Assembly: GCA_050251415.1 (NCBI GenBank)
Contig: JBFWMT010000030.1
Location: forward strand, 1-29,166
Direction: 5' to 3'
DNA from: UBA8514 sp050251415
Lineage (GTDB): Bacteria; Bacillota; Clostridia; Lachnospirales; Anaerotignaceae
Length of the DNA: 29,166 bases
The position numbers were made by a program, and so were the translations under genes. The notes below the pieces were generated by a model that saw only the letters and a program-made list of their open reading frames with translations, did not search any database and was not told the DNA's origin. Shown here in pieces: positions 13,998-22,100 of the stretch (the stretch's first letter is position 1; every line of letters begins with the position of its first letter).

Positions 13998-14867
13998 ATG
14001 GATTTTATGGTGAAGTCAAATAATTTGAAATATGAATATACCAGAACATTTGAGGCAGACAAAGAAACACGAACCGAAACCTTTTTGGCATTGGATAATG
14101 TTAATATTGATATTGAAAGAGGTAGCTTTGTTGCAATTTTGGGCCATAATGGTTCGGGAAAATCCACCTTTGCAAAACAAATTAATGCCTTAATTACCCC
14201 AACAGAGGGTACTTTGTGGGTTAATGGCTACGATACTAAAAAGGAAGAATTCATCTGGGATATACGACAAAGTGCAGGTATGGTTTTTCAAAATCCAGAC
14301 AACCAGATTGTTGCTACAATTGTGGAGGAGGATGTAGCCTTCGGCCCTGAAAACCTTGGCATTGAGCCTTCCCAAATACGTAAAAGAGTTGATGCAGCTC
14401 TTGAAACGGTTGGAATGAGCGCATTCAAAAAGCACGCACCAAGCAAGCTTAGTGGTGGGCAGAAGCAGAGAATTGCCATAGCTGGAGTGTTGGCTATGAA
14501 GCCTAAATGTATTGTTTTGGACGAGCCAACAGCTATGCTTGATCCAGAAGGAAGAAAAGACGTAATAGAAACAATTAAGCGTCTTAACAGAGAAGAGGGC
14601 ATTACAATAGTGCTTATTACCCACTACATGGACGAAACTGTTAATGCAGACAAGGTTATTGTTATTGATAATGGAATTGTAGTTATGGAAGGTACTCCAC
14701 GAGAGATATTTGTTCAGGTGGATAGGCTAAAATCTTACGGCTTGGATGTTCCGCAGGTAACAGAGGTTGCCTACAACCTTAGAAAAAGAGGAATAAATAT
14801 TCCGGCAGACGTACTTACGCCGGAGGAAATGGTGGGTGCGATATGTCAATTAAAATCAACAATTTAA
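13998..14867 (+). CDS. ecfA1: ECF transporter ATPase A1
   Basis: EcfA1 is one of two ATPases that power energy-coupling-factor vitamin and metal importers. From ATG 13998 the product is 289 residues. It has Walker A GHNGSGKS at 49-56, the Q-loop VFQNPDNQIVATIVEEDVAFG typical of A1, the signature LSGGQKQR, Walker B IVLDEPTAMLD and the switch histidine in LITHYMD. ATG 13986 is also in frame, but AAGGATGGTGA (13982-13992) is better placed as ribosome-binding site for 13998. A TATAAT occurs at 13943-13948 without a convincing -35 box. The 3' end overlaps ecfA2 by 25 bases. Confidence 0.95.
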   Translation: MDFMVKSNNLKYEYTRTFEADKETRTETFLALDNVNIDIERGSFVAILGHNGSGKSTFAKQINALITPTEGTLWVNGYDTKKEEFIWDIRQSAGMVFQNPDNQIVATIVEEDVAFGPENLGIEPSQIRKRVDAALETVGMSAFKKHAPSKLSGGQKQRIAIAGVLAMKPKCIVLDEPTAMLDPEGRKDVIETIKRLNREEGITIVLITHYMDETVNADKVIVIDNGIVVMEGTPREIFVQVDRLKSYGLDVPQVTEVAYNLRKRGINIPADVLTPEEMVGAICQLKSTI

Positions 14868-15697
14868 CTCACATTTATAATGAAGGAACAGCTATGGCGA
14901 AAACAGCTATAGATAATATAACTTTTGAAATTAACGATGGCGAATTTATTGGACTTATAGGGCATACAGGCAGTGGGAAAAGCACCTTTATTCAACACCT
15001 TAATGCGCTTATTAAACCAACAAGAGGAGAAATATTGCTTAATGGCGTAGATATAAACGCTGATAAAACAAAGCTTAAAACTATAAGACAAAGGGTTGGG
15101 CTTGTGTTTCAGTACCCAGAGCATCAACTTTTTGAAATGACCGTATATAAAGACGTTTGCTATGGGCCCACAAACCTTGGGTTAAGTATAGATGAAATTG
15201 ACCAACGGGCAAAAAGAGCCCTTGAAACTGTGGGCATAGGAGAGGAAATTTATGAAAAATCTCCATTTGAGTTAAGCGGAGGTCAGAAAAGACGTGTTGC
15301 CATAGCTGGAATATTGGCTATGCAGCCAGAGGTGCTTATTTTGGACGAGCCAACAGCAGGTCTTGACCCTAAGGGAAGGGACGAAATACTGAATGCTATA
15401 AAGGAAATGCACAAAAGTCTGGGCATTATTGTTATTCTTGTATCTCACAGCATGGAAGATGTTGCCCGTCTTGTAGATCGCATAATAGTAATGCACCAAG
15501 GTAAAATAGCTGTTACGGGAACTCCAAAAGAAGTGTTTGGTCAGGCAAAAATGCTTGAAAGTATTGGTCTTGCAGCACCCCAAGTAAGCTATGTTATGAT
15601 GGGGCTTAAGGGAAAAGGATTTAATGTACCGCAAGATGTTTACACAATTGATGAGGCAACAAAGGTGCTTTATTCTCTGTTAAAGCAGGTGAAATAA
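14843..15697 (+). CDS. ecfA2: ECF transporter ATPase A2
   Basis: EcfA2 is the second ATPase of the ECF module and dimerises with EcfA1. The 284-residue product has Walker A GHTGSGKS at 40-47, the A2-type Q-loop VFQYPEHQLFEMTVYKDVCYG, signature LSGGQKRR, Walker B LILDEPTAGLD and the switch histidine in LVSHSMED. The ATG lies inside ecfA1, and the stop is immediately followed by the ecfT start, so the three genes form one translational unit. Confidence 0.96.
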   Translation: MSIKINNLTHIYNEGTAMAKTAIDNITFEINDGEFIGLIGHTGSGKSTFIQHLNALIKPTRGEILLNGVDINADKTKLKTIRQRVGLVFQYPEHQLFEMTVYKDVCYGPTNLGLSIDEIDQRAKRALETVGIGEEIYEKSPFELSGGQKRRVAIAGILAMQPEVLILDEPTAGLDPKGRDEILNAIKEMHKSLGIIVILVSHSMEDVARLVDRIIVMHQGKIAVTGTPKEVFGQAKMLESIGLAAPQVSYVMMGLKGKGFNVPQDVYTIDEATKVLYSLLKQVK

Positions 15698-16504
15698 ATG
15701 ATACGAGACATTACAATTGGACAATATTATATGGTAGACTCGCCAATACATAGGCTTGATCCACGCCTTAAGCTTATTTCTACTTTCGTGTATGTAATTT
15801 GCTTATTCATCATTAATGATGTGTATACCTATGCTTTTTCTATATTGGCGCTGGCAGGGATAATTGCATCATCAAAAGTACCCCTTAAATTTATTATGCG
15901 TGGCATTAAAAGTATTATAATAATTATAATTCTTACGGCAATAATAAATGTGCTTACTACAAAGGGTACTCATATATTGTATGAGTTGGGGTGGTTCACC
16001 GTAACCCTTGAAGGCGTTCATATGGCTACAAAGATGGTTATTAGGCTTATAATGCTTATCGTAAGCTCATCGTTATTAACCCTTACAACAACACCTATAC
16101 AGCTTACAGATGGTATAGAGTACCTTCTAAAGCCTTTTGGGAAAATAGGAGTACCTTCCCATGAAATAGCGATGATGATGACTATTGCATTAAGATTTAT
16201 ACCTACGCTACTAGATGAAACAGACAAAATTATGAAGGCGCAGCAGGCAAGAGGTGCTGACTTTGAAACAGGCGGGCTGATGCAAAAAGCGAAAAGCCTT
16301 GTACCTATTTTGGTGCCGTTGTTTATTTCTGCATTTAGGCGTGCAGATGAACTTGCAATGGCTATGGAGGCAAGGTGCTATCATGGCGGAGATAACCGAA
16401 CAAGAATGAATGTGATGGTACTGCAAAAAATTGATTACTATGCTATAGCGGTGGTTTGTGGATTTGTAGGGTGTATTGTTGCAATTATGTTGGTGATGAG
16501 ATGA
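15698..16504 (+). CDS. ecfT: ECF transporter transmembrane protein EcfT
   Basis: EcfT is the membrane scaffold joining the two ATPases to interchangeable substrate-binding S subunits. The 268-residue product has several hydrophobic segments and two cytoplasmic coupling-helix regions, seen as KAQQARGADFETG and AMEARCYHGG, both with the Ala-Arg-Gly/Cys pattern of the family. No S component lies nearby, so this is probably a group II module shared by S subunits encoded elsewhere. The stop overlaps the truA start in ATGA (16501-16504). Confidence 0.95.
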   Translation: MIRDITIGQYYMVDSPIHRLDPRLKLISTFVYVICLFIINDVYTYAFSILALAGIIASSKVPLKFIMRGIKSIIIIIILTAIINVLTTKGTHILYELGWFTVTLEGVHMATKMVIRLIMLIVSSSLLTLTTTPIQLTDGIEYLLKPFGKIGVPSHEIAMMMTIALRFIPTLLDETDKIMKAQQARGADFETGGLMQKAKSLVPILVPLFISAFRRADELAMAMEARCYHGGDNRTRMNVMVLQKIDYYAIAVVCGFVGCIVAIMLVMR

Positions 16505-17253
16505 AAAAGAAAATACTACTTACAGTTGCATATGACGGCAGTGGATATTATGGGTGGCAGAAACAGGCAGATAAAACCTATCCTACTGTGCAGGAGACTT
16601 TTGAAAAGGCTTTAAGTGCATTTTTTAGGGTAGAGGTTGTTTGCGTTGGCGCAAGCCGTACAGATAGGGGAGTACACGCACTTGGGCAAAGGGCAACTAT
16701 TGAGGTAGATACTACAGTACCTACAGAAAAAATTCCATTGGCATTGCATTCGTTTTTGCCAGAGGATATAGTTGTAGTTGACGCAGTTGATGTGGATGAA
16801 GAGTTCCATCCTAGGTTTGACTGTGTGTGTAAACAATATGAATATAAAATTTATAATGCTAAATTCAGAAATCCTATTTATAGAAAATATTCTGAATTTA
16901 ATCATAAAAAGCTGGACATAATAACCATGAATGATGCGGCACAGGTGCTTGTGGGAAAGCATGATTTTAAGGCTTTTGCAGCCTCAGGATTTAGTTCAAA
17001 AACTTCTGTGCGTACAATTTTTGGTATTTCAGTTGAAAAAAGTGGCGAATTTGTCATAATTAAGGTTATGGGGGATGGGTTTTTATATAATATGGTAAGA
17101 ATTATTGCAGGAACCCTTATAATGGTTGGCCAGGGCAAAATCTCCAAACCTCAGCTTGAAGACATACTTTTTAGCTGTGATAGAACCAAAGCAGGTAAGA
17201 CGGCAGGACCTGAAGGATTGACCTTAGTAAATATTAAGTATGAAAATTATTGA
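16501..17253 (+). CDS. truA: tRNA pseudouridine(38-40) synthase TruA
   Basis: TruA makes pseudouridine at positions 38-40 of the tRNA anticodon arm. From ATG 16501 the product is 250 residues, MKKKILLTVAYDGSGYYGWQKQ at the N-terminus. The catalytic aspartate is Asp55 in GASRTDRGVHALGQ. The C-terminal domain carries FLYNMVRIIAGTLIMVG. An earlier in-frame start at 16456 would lie inside ecfT. Coupling ecfT-truA by a 4-base overlap is common in Firmicutes. No terminator is visible after it. Confidence 0.97.
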   Translation: MKKKILLTVAYDGSGYYGWQKQADKTYPTVQETFEKALSAFFRVEVVCVGASRTDRGVHALGQRATIEVDTTVPTEKIPLALHSFLPEDIVVVDAVDVDEEFHPRFDCVCKQYEYKIYNAKFRNPIYRKYSEFNHKKLDIITMNDAAQVLVGKHDFKAFAASGFSSKTSVRTIFGISVEKSGEFVIIKVMGDGFLYNMVRIIAGTLIMVGQGKISKPQLEDILFSCDRTKAGKTAGPEGLTLVNIKYENY

Positions 17254-17261
17254 TTTTGTGC

Positions 17262-17290
17262 TTGACACACGTGGGTCAATGTAATATAAT
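17262..17290 (+). promoter_or_regulatory. Consensus sigma-A promoter of rplM-rpsI
   Basis: TTGACA (17262-17267) and TATAAT (17285-17290) are both exact consensus boxes, with a 17-base spacer. A start near G17297 would give a leader of about 149 bases. An 18-base near-palindrome, TTGACaCAC/GTGgGTCAA (17262-17279), overlaps the -35 box and could be an operator. It starts eight bases after the truA stop. Confidence 0.92.
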
Positions 17291-17305
17291 TGTTCTGTTC
17301 GAGTG

Positions 17306-17388
17306 CCACTTTTAAACTCGTTAGCCCCGAGTTTTAAATATAATTAATGTAGTGGTTTTTAAGTTTTTTTAAGCTTGAAGCACCCCAC
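17306..17388 (+). promoter_or_regulatory. Structured 5' leader of rplM (candidate L13 leader)
   Basis: AACTCG (17315-17320) pairs with CGAGTT (17328-17333), extended by flanking T/A pairs with one bulge. CCACT (17306-17310) pairs with AGTGG (17351-17355) to enclose it. T-runs follow (17356-17360 and 17364-17370), so the closed form resembles a long-looped terminator. GTGG (17352-17355) can instead pair with CCAC at 17385-17388. An L13 leader motif is known before rplM in Firmicutes; I infer this is an instance or a variant. Confidence 0.55.
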
Positions 17389-17445
17389 ACGCTGACGGCA
17401 GGCGAAAAATTTGAAAACGGTTAAGTTTTGAGGAGGTTAATAACT

Positions 17446-17883
17446 ATGAGAACAACATACATAGCTAATCCAGCTGATATCGAAAGAAAATGGTATGTTG
17501 TAGACGCTAGTGGTAAAACATTAGGCCGTCTTGCATCAGAAATTGCAAAGGTATTAAGAGGAAAGAATAAGCCAGTTTACACATCATTTGTTGATACAGG
17601 AGATTATGTAATCGTTGTAAATGCAGAAAAGATTGCTGTAACAGGTAAAAAGTTAGATCAGAAACTTTACACACACCACACAGGTTACATTGGTGGTTTA
17701 AAGCAGGTTACTTTAAAGAGAATGCTGGAAACAAAGCCAGAAGCAGTTATTACACACGCTATAAAGGGCATGCTTCCTAAAAATACACTTGGTAGAAACA
17801 TGATTAAGAAACTTCACGTTTATGCAGGCCCAGAACATGAACATGCAGCTCAGAAACCAGAAGTTTTAGAAATCAACATTTAA
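17446..17883 (+). CDS. rplM: 50S ribosomal protein L13
   Basis: L13 is an early 23S rRNA-binding assembly protein. From ATG 17446 the product is 145 residues, MRTTYIANPADIERKWYVVD at the N-terminus. It has the core GKTLGRLASEIAKVLRGKNK and the GMLPKNTLGRNMIKKLHVYAG region. An in-frame earlier start at 17428 lies upstream of the GAGGAGG site (17430-17436) and is rejected. It is driven by the promoter at 17262 and is followed by rpsI, the usual partner. Confidence 0.97.
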   Translation: MRTTYIANPADIERKWYVVDASGKTLGRLASEIAKVLRGKNKPVYTSFVDTGDYVIVVNAEKIAVTGKKLDQKLYTHHTGYIGGLKQVTLKRMLETKPEAVITHAIKGMLPKNTLGRNMIKKLHVYAGPEHEHAAQKPEVLEINI

Positions 17884-17907
17884 TAGGATTCGGAAGGAGG
17901 AAGCAAA

Positions 17908-18300
17908 ATGGCAGTAGCAAGATATTACGGCACAGGTAGAAGAAAATCTTCTGTAGCTAGAGTATATTTAGTACCTGGCAACGGAAACGTTACTATAAAC
18001 AAAAAAAGTATTGATGAATATTTTGGTCTTGAAACATTAAAGCTTATTGTTCGTCAGCCACTTGAGCTTACAGAAACAGGAGCTAAGTTTGACGTATTGG
18101 TTAACGTGCATGGCGGTGGTTACACAGGTCAGGCAGGTGCTATCAGACACGGTATTTCAAGAGCTTTACTTGAGGCAGATGTAGATTACAGACCATCATT
18201 AAAGAAGGCTGGTTTCTTAACTCGTGACCCAAGAATGAAAGAAAGAAAGAAATATGGACTTAAGGCAGCTCGTCGTGCTCCTCAGTTTAGCAAGAGATAA
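17908..18300 (+). CDS. rpsI: 30S ribosomal protein S9
   Basis: S9 is in the 30S head, and its C-terminal tail contacts P-site tRNA. The 130-residue product begins MAVARYYGTGRRKSSVARVY and ends RAPQFSKR, the conserved tail. The GGGYTGQAGAIRHGISRAL segment is present. GGAAGGAGG precedes the ATG; the gap to rplM is 24 bases. A strong terminator follows. Confidence 0.98.
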   Translation: MAVARYYGTGRRKSSVARVYLVPGNGNVTINKKSIDEYFGLETLKLIVRQPLELTETGAKFDVLVNVHGGGYTGQAGAIRHGISRALLEADVDYRPSLKKAGFLTRDPRMKERKKYGLKAARRAPQFSKR

Positions 18301-18318
18301 TTATTTATTATCAAACAT

Positions 18319-18356
18319 AAGTGCCTATACGGTTTTGCCGTGTGGGTACTTTTTTT
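18319..18356 (+). terminator. Intrinsic terminator after rpsI
   Basis: AAGTGCCTATACGG (18319-18332) pairs with CCGTGTGGGTACTT (18338-18351) over 14 positions, including three G-T pairs, around a TTTTG loop. A run of seven Ts (18350-18356) follows. The rest of the gap to 18583 is AT-rich; I see no convincing sigma-A or sigma-D promoter and no gene in it. Confidence 0.92.
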
Positions 18357-18583
18357 ATCTAAATGTTTAGGCAATTAAAAGTTGTAATAAGACCAAATTT
18401 TTACTATTTATTAAACTACAGAACAAAACGACTATTTGAAAATAATACGAACAGGCGCATAACTTATTTTTATGATATATATTAATATAAATTATCTTAT
18501 GTTATCATGTAAAATAAGAGTAAGATGAAAATATATTATTCAAATACTTTTTGTGTTTTAACTACCTGGGAGGACATCATAAT

Positions 18584-19591
18584 ATGGCAAATAATGAACA
18601 ACTTAAACAGGATTCATCTGTGTTGATGGGGGAACTAAAGGCTGCCAACAAAAATATGGGAAAAGTTATTAATTCAATTCAGCAAATTGCAAGGCAAACA
18701 AATCTAATATCATTAAATTCTGCAATTGAAGCTGCTCGTGCTGGTGAAGCAGGGCGTGGATTCAGTGTTGTATCTGATGAAATCAAAAAGTTAGCAACAG
18801 AGAGCCTGCATACAACTGAAGAAAGCAGGGAAATAATTGAGGTAATTCAGAAAAAAGCAAATGAAGTAATGGCCGTAAGAACGGCAGATGTGGCATATGA
18901 TACCATTGATAAGATTGATAGAAATTTATTCGAAAGAAATTGTGATGCACAGGCTTGGGCAAAGTTTGACAAAGTAGTAGGTTGTCTTGATAGCAAAACT
19001 TCCGAAAATGTTTCCATAGCCTGTATGCTATTAAAAAATTTGGTGGAAATTTATGAAGTTTATATTGACCTTTTTGTACTTAACACTGAAGGCAAAATAA
19101 TTGCAGCTGGTGTAAAACAACAATTAATTGGTACTGATGTAAGTGATAAGGATTGGTTTATTGAAGCAAAAAATGCAAATGCTATATCGGTTAGTGATTT
19201 GTATTTATCTTCTTTGGATAATCTTTATACAGTTGCTTATACTTGCCCTGTAAGAAGCAAAGAAGGGCAAATTATAGGGTATTTTTCTACACGTTTTAAT
19301 TGGGATTTTATTTATGATATTATTGATTCAGCAAAAGTAGGGGAAAAAGGAAACCTTTGGATTATAAATAAAGAAGGATTTGTAATTGCCTGCCGAAACC
19401 GCAAGGGGATATTGGTAGATAATATTAAGAATTTAAAGGCAGCTCAAAATGCTATGAATAATGAAAAATATGGTCATATTTTAGAAAATGATGCTTATGG
19501 AAATTCAAAAATTTATGGCTATGCACATACCAGAGGCTATAATGCCTATATGGGCAAAAACTGGTCTGCTGTAATTCTTGAAATTATTTAA
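18584..19591 (+). CDS. Soluble MCP-tip / Cache-domain signalling protein
   Basis: The 335-residue product starts at ATG 18584 behind GGGAGG (18568-18573). An earlier TTG at 18551 has no ribosome-binding site. Residues about 12-95 match the highly conserved tip of chemoreceptor signalling domains: SIQQIARQTNLISLNSAIEA, then ARAGEAGRGFSVVSDEIKKL. Residues about 155-335 resemble a Cache/PDC sensor: YIDLFVLNTEGKIIAAG, DKDWFIEAKN, YTCPVRSKEGQIIGYFSTRF, then EGFVIA and NWSAVILEI. There is no signal peptide or membrane segment, and the sensor follows the signalling part, the reverse of classical receptors. The ligand and partners are unknown; no cheA or cheW is in the window. Confidence 0.85.
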   Translation: MANNEQLKQDSSVLMGELKAANKNMGKVINSIQQIARQTNLISLNSAIEAARAGEAGRGFSVVSDEIKKLATESLHTTEESREIIEVIQKKANEVMAVRTADVAYDTIDKIDRNLFERNCDAQAWAKFDKVVGCLDSKTSENVSIACMLLKNLVEIYEVYIDLFVLNTEGKIIAAGVKQQLIGTDVSDKDWFIEAKNANAISVSDLYLSSLDNLYTVAYTCPVRSKEGQIIGYFSTRFNWDFIYDIIDSAKVGEKGNLWIINKEGFVIACRNRKGILVDNIKNLKAAQNAMNNEKYGHILENDAYGNSKIYGYAHTRGYNAYMGKNWSAVILEII

Positions 19592-19659
19592 GCTTTTATA
19601 TAAAAACATCTAGTAAATGAACGATGTGAGGAGAGGATTTGAGTCACATAACAATCAAC

Positions 19660-19697
19660 AACGCCCTGAAAACTTTATTGCTTATGGGGTGTTTTTT
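19660..19697 (+). terminator. Terminator after the MCP-tip/Cache gene
   Basis: AACGCCC (19660-19666) pairs with GGGTGTT (19687-19693), with one G-T pair and a loop of about 20 bases, followed by a T-run (19692-19697, then ATTT). The long loop weakens the call. Position between two independently transcribed genes supports it. Confidence 0.6.
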
Positions 19698-19758
19698 ATT
19701 TGAAAAGTGCTTGCGTTTGCGGCAAAGGAATAAATGCAATGTTACAACCTGTATATGG

Positions 19759-19787
19759 TTGTTTGAATTGCGAAAATATGCTATAAT
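19759..19787 (+). promoter_or_regulatory. Extended -10 promoter of the 19811 gene
   Basis: TATAAT (19782-19787) is preceded by TG at the extended -10 position (TGcTATAAT, 19779-19787). A weak -35 TTGTTT (19759-19764) is 17 bases upstream. A start near 19794 would leave a very short leader before the AAGGGGGTGG ribosome-binding site. It probably drives the unknown gene and mtaB together. Confidence 0.75.
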
Positions 19788-19810
19788 ATGTTTTTAAGGG
19801 GGTGGCGCAA

Positions 19811-20362
19811 ATGGTGAATGAAAATGACCTTAATGCAGTGGTTGATGAAGATATACTATATTGCAAAAGCGTTTGGAGCAAATACTCTCATGATGCACAA
19901 CAAATGGAAAGCTTGTTTAATACAATGCTTTTTAAGTATGTTAATGTGATAGAAGGCTTTGCAGATGGTATGGAGGTTATTTCTGGCTATGAGGAAAAAG
20001 CCAAAATTGCCGAAGCCCTTAGAAATAATGTAGACTTGATAATTAAGAGGTTGGAGATTTTTAAAACCCTTGGATATAAATGCCAAAGCCTTAGGGAATA
20101 CTATCTTTCCGAAGACGTTAGTGGATGTGCAGTTAACGTAGGTTTTAACGAGGCACGCAGATTTTTTTCTGAAACAGCAAAGATTGGTATTGTTGAAAAA
20201 AAAGAAATCACAGATAAAATAGATGAAATAGAAGAAATATGTATTTCTATAGACACAAAAAAAGCAAAATGGGACAAGCTAAGACCATACGTAATTTGGG
20301 CATCTGGCAAGGATGTTGAAATTGCCATGTTAATATTGTCACTTATACAGAAAATTAATTAA
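19811..20362 (+). CDS. Hypothetical helical protein upstream of mtaB
   Basis: I do not recognise this 183-residue protein. ATG 19811 is favoured because AAGGGGGTGG (19795-19804) sits correctly before it; GTG 19802 lies inside that site. The sequence MVNENDLNAVVDEDILYCKS continues with long amphipathic stretches and looks all-helical, with no signal peptide or membrane segment. Cysteines occur near residues 18, 91 and 105 without a CxxC motif. It has its own promoter and lies 20 bases before mtaB, so it is probably co-transcribed. A regulatory or scaffold role is possible but unsupported. Confidence 0.8.
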   Translation: MVNENDLNAVVDEDILYCKSVWSKYSHDAQQMESLFNTMLFKYVNVIEGFADGMEVISGYEEKAKIAEALRNNVDLIIKRLEIFKTLGYKCQSLREYYLSEDVSGCAVNVGFNEARRFFSETAKIGIVEKKEITDKIDEIEEICISIDTKKAKWDKLRPYVIWASGKDVEIAMLILSLIQKIN

Positions 20363-20382
20363 TAACAGATGAGGTAATTTGA

Positions 20383-21678
20383 ATGAAGAGTGTGGCAAGC
20401 TTTGCACTGGGATGCAAGGTAAATCAGGTGGAGAGCGAGGCAATTGCAGAAGCTTTTGCGAAGAGAGGATATAGTGTTGTAAGTATTGATGAAAGTGCTG
20501 ACATATATGTAATTAACACATGCACGGTAACAAATTTGGGGGATAAAAAAAGCCGTCAGCTTATTAGAAGATGTAAAAAACAAAATCCACAGGCGCTAGT
20601 GGTGGTTGCTGGTTGTTATGCACAAACGGCACCGGAAGAAATAAAGGCAATTGAAGGCGTTAACATAGTGTTGGGAACTAAGGGAAGAAATGAAATAGTT
20701 GATGAAGTTGAAAAATATAGGGCAGAAATGGGCATAGTTAACCATGTAGGCGAAATTATGGCTGAAAAAATGTTTGAGCCTATTTCTATTCACAAGCTTA
20801 TGGGAAGAACTCGTGCGTATCTTAAAATACAAGATGGTTGCAGTCAGTTTTGCTCCTATTGCATTATTCCTTATGCAAGAGGCCCTGTAAGAAGCAGATA
20901 TGAAGACGAAGTGATAAACGAGGTTAAAATTCTTGCAGAAAATGGGTTTAAAGAAGTGGTGCTTACGGGCATTCATATTGCAAGCTATGGGAAGGAACTT
21001 CATAATACCAACCTTTTGCAGGTTATTGAAAAAATACACCCTATTGAAGGTATTGAAAGAATACGTTTTAGCAGCATAGAACCCAATATAGTAAGTGAAG
21101 AGTTTATGGCAGGTTTAAGCCGACTAGGTAAGGTATGCCATCATTTTCACCTTTCACTGCAAAGTGGCTGCGACAGAACTCTTAAAACAATGAATCGCAA
21201 GTATACTGCTGAAAAATATTTAAAAGCTGTGGAAATTATAAGAAAGTATTGGAAAGATGCTGCAATTACAACAGATATAATTGTTGGATTTCCAGGGGAA
21301 ACAGACCAAGACTTTATAGAAAGCTATGAGTTTGCAAAAAAAGTTGGTTTTTCTAAAATACATGTCTTTCCATATTCACCTAAGAAAGGCACACCAGCAG
21401 AAAAAATGGACTGCCAGATTGCGCCACAAGTGAAAGCAGAGCGAAGTCGTGTTCTCATTGAACTTAGCGACAAAATGGCACAGAATTTTATTAATAATTT
21501 TATAAATAAAGAGGTAGATGTTCTTTTTGAACAAAGCCACATTGAGCGAGAATTTGTGGGTCATACCTCCAATTATATAAATGTTACCGTTAAAAGTGAT
21601 GAAAACATTAAGAATAAAATTCTTAGAGTAAAGCTTACAAATGCTGAAAAAGACAGAGTTTTTGGTGATATATGCTGA
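20383..21678 (+). CDS. mtaB: tRNA t6A37 methylthiotransferase MtaB
   Basis: MtaB adds a methylthio group to t6A at tRNA position 37, giving ms2t6A, using radical SAM chemistry. The 431-residue product has the N-terminal MTTase domain with cluster cysteines Cys11, Cys47 and Cys78, the radical SAM CxxxCxxC at Cys153, Cys157 and Cys160, and a short C-terminal TRAM-like region from about 370. The start SFALGCKVNQVESEAI and SRQLIRRCKKQNP favour MtaB over MiaB or RimO. ATG 20383 follows GATGAGGTAA. Confidence 0.95.
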   Translation: MKSVASFALGCKVNQVESEAIAEAFAKRGYSVVSIDESADIYVINTCTVTNLGDKKSRQLIRRCKKQNPQALVVVAGCYAQTAPEEIKAIEGVNIVLGTKGRNEIVDEVEKYRAEMGIVNHVGEIMAEKMFEPISIHKLMGRTRAYLKIQDGCSQFCSYCIIPYARGPVRSRYEDEVINEVKILAENGFKEVVLTGIHIASYGKELHNTNLLQVIEKIHPIEGIERIRFSSIEPNIVSEEFMAGLSRLGKVCHHFHLSLQSGCDRTLKTMNRKYTAEKYLKAVEIIRKYWKDAAITTDIIVGFPGETDQDFIESYEFAKKVGFSKIHVFPYSPKKGTPAEKMDCQIAPQVKAERSRVLIELSDKMAQNFINNFINKEVDVLFEQSHIEREFVGHTSNYINVTVKSDENIKNKILRVKLTNAEKDRVFGDIC

Positions 21679-21718
21679 AAAATGTTGTTTTTGTAAAGCT
21701 AATGAAAATAAATAGTGT

Positions 21719-21747
21719 TTGCATAATATGCCAATATATATTATCAT
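21719..21747 (+). promoter_or_regulatory. Weak candidate promoter before ireB
   Basis: TTGCAT (21719-21724) and TATCAT (21742-21747) are separated by 17 bases in an AT-rich 144-base gap. Only the -10 box is close to consensus. Other spacings in this AT-rich stretch are possible, so the call is tentative. The gap holds no gene. Confidence 0.35.
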
Positions 21748-21822
21748 TAGTTGTATGTATATTATTTTTTAATTCTATATATTGTTATTTTACATTAGCG
21801 GTAAATACGGAGAGTGATTAAC

Positions 21823-22089
21823 TTGGATAAAAACTTGAATGAAACAATGCAGTTTGACGGACTAGCAAAAGAACTTGACAATGAAGCAAAAAGGATTATA
21901 CTTACAGTTTACGATGCTCTTAAAGAAAAAGGCTATAACCCTGTTAATCAGATTGTTGGATATATTCTTTCCGGTGACCCTACCTACATTACAAGCTTCA
22001 ATAATGCCAGAGTGCTTATACGCAAGTTGGAAAGAGATGAATTGTTGGAAGAACTGGTTGAAAATTATATAGCAAAGAATAATAAATAA
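21823..22089 (+). CDS. ireB: IreB family regulatory phosphoprotein
   Basis: IreB (UPF0297, YrzL) is a small target of the PASTA kinase IreK in Enterococcus, where it affects cell-envelope stress resistance. From TTG 21823 the product is 88 residues, MDKNLNETMQFDGLAKELDN at the N-terminus, with the conserved EKGYNPVNQIVGYILSGDPTYI. GTG 21814 belongs to the GGAGAGTG ribosome-binding site. Thr8 lies in the N-terminal region where the enterococcal protein is phosphorylated; that it is a phosphosite here is inference. It is followed by ruvX and DUF1292, a conserved Firmicute trio. Confidence 0.93.
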   Translation: MDKNLNETMQFDGLAKELDNEAKRIILTVYDALKEKGYNPVNQIVGYILSGDPTYITSFNNARVLIRKLERDELLEELVENYIAKNNK

Positions 22090-22100
22090 GGTGTGATAAT

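Noticed and set aside
14190..14624. Long minus-strand reading frames opposite ecfA1 and ecfA2
   Set aside because: They lie opposite genes with complete ABC-ATPase motifs, lack ribosome-binding sites and show no recognisable protein pattern, so they are shadow frames.
13998..16504. Complete dedicated vitamin transporter
   Set aside because: Only the A1, A2 and T components are present and no S subunit is nearby, so no substrate can be assigned.
18436..18464. TTGAAA and ATAACT as a promoter for the Cache gene
   Set aside because: The second box matches TATAAT poorly, and the whole gap is AT-rich, so such near-matches are expected by chance. No sigma-D-type boxes were seen either.
19639..19799. 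Small TTG-initiated reading frame of about 53 codons behind GGAGAGG
   Set aside because: It runs straight through the terminator hairpin and T-run after the Cache gene and through the extended -10 promoter, and its sequence has no protein-like pattern.
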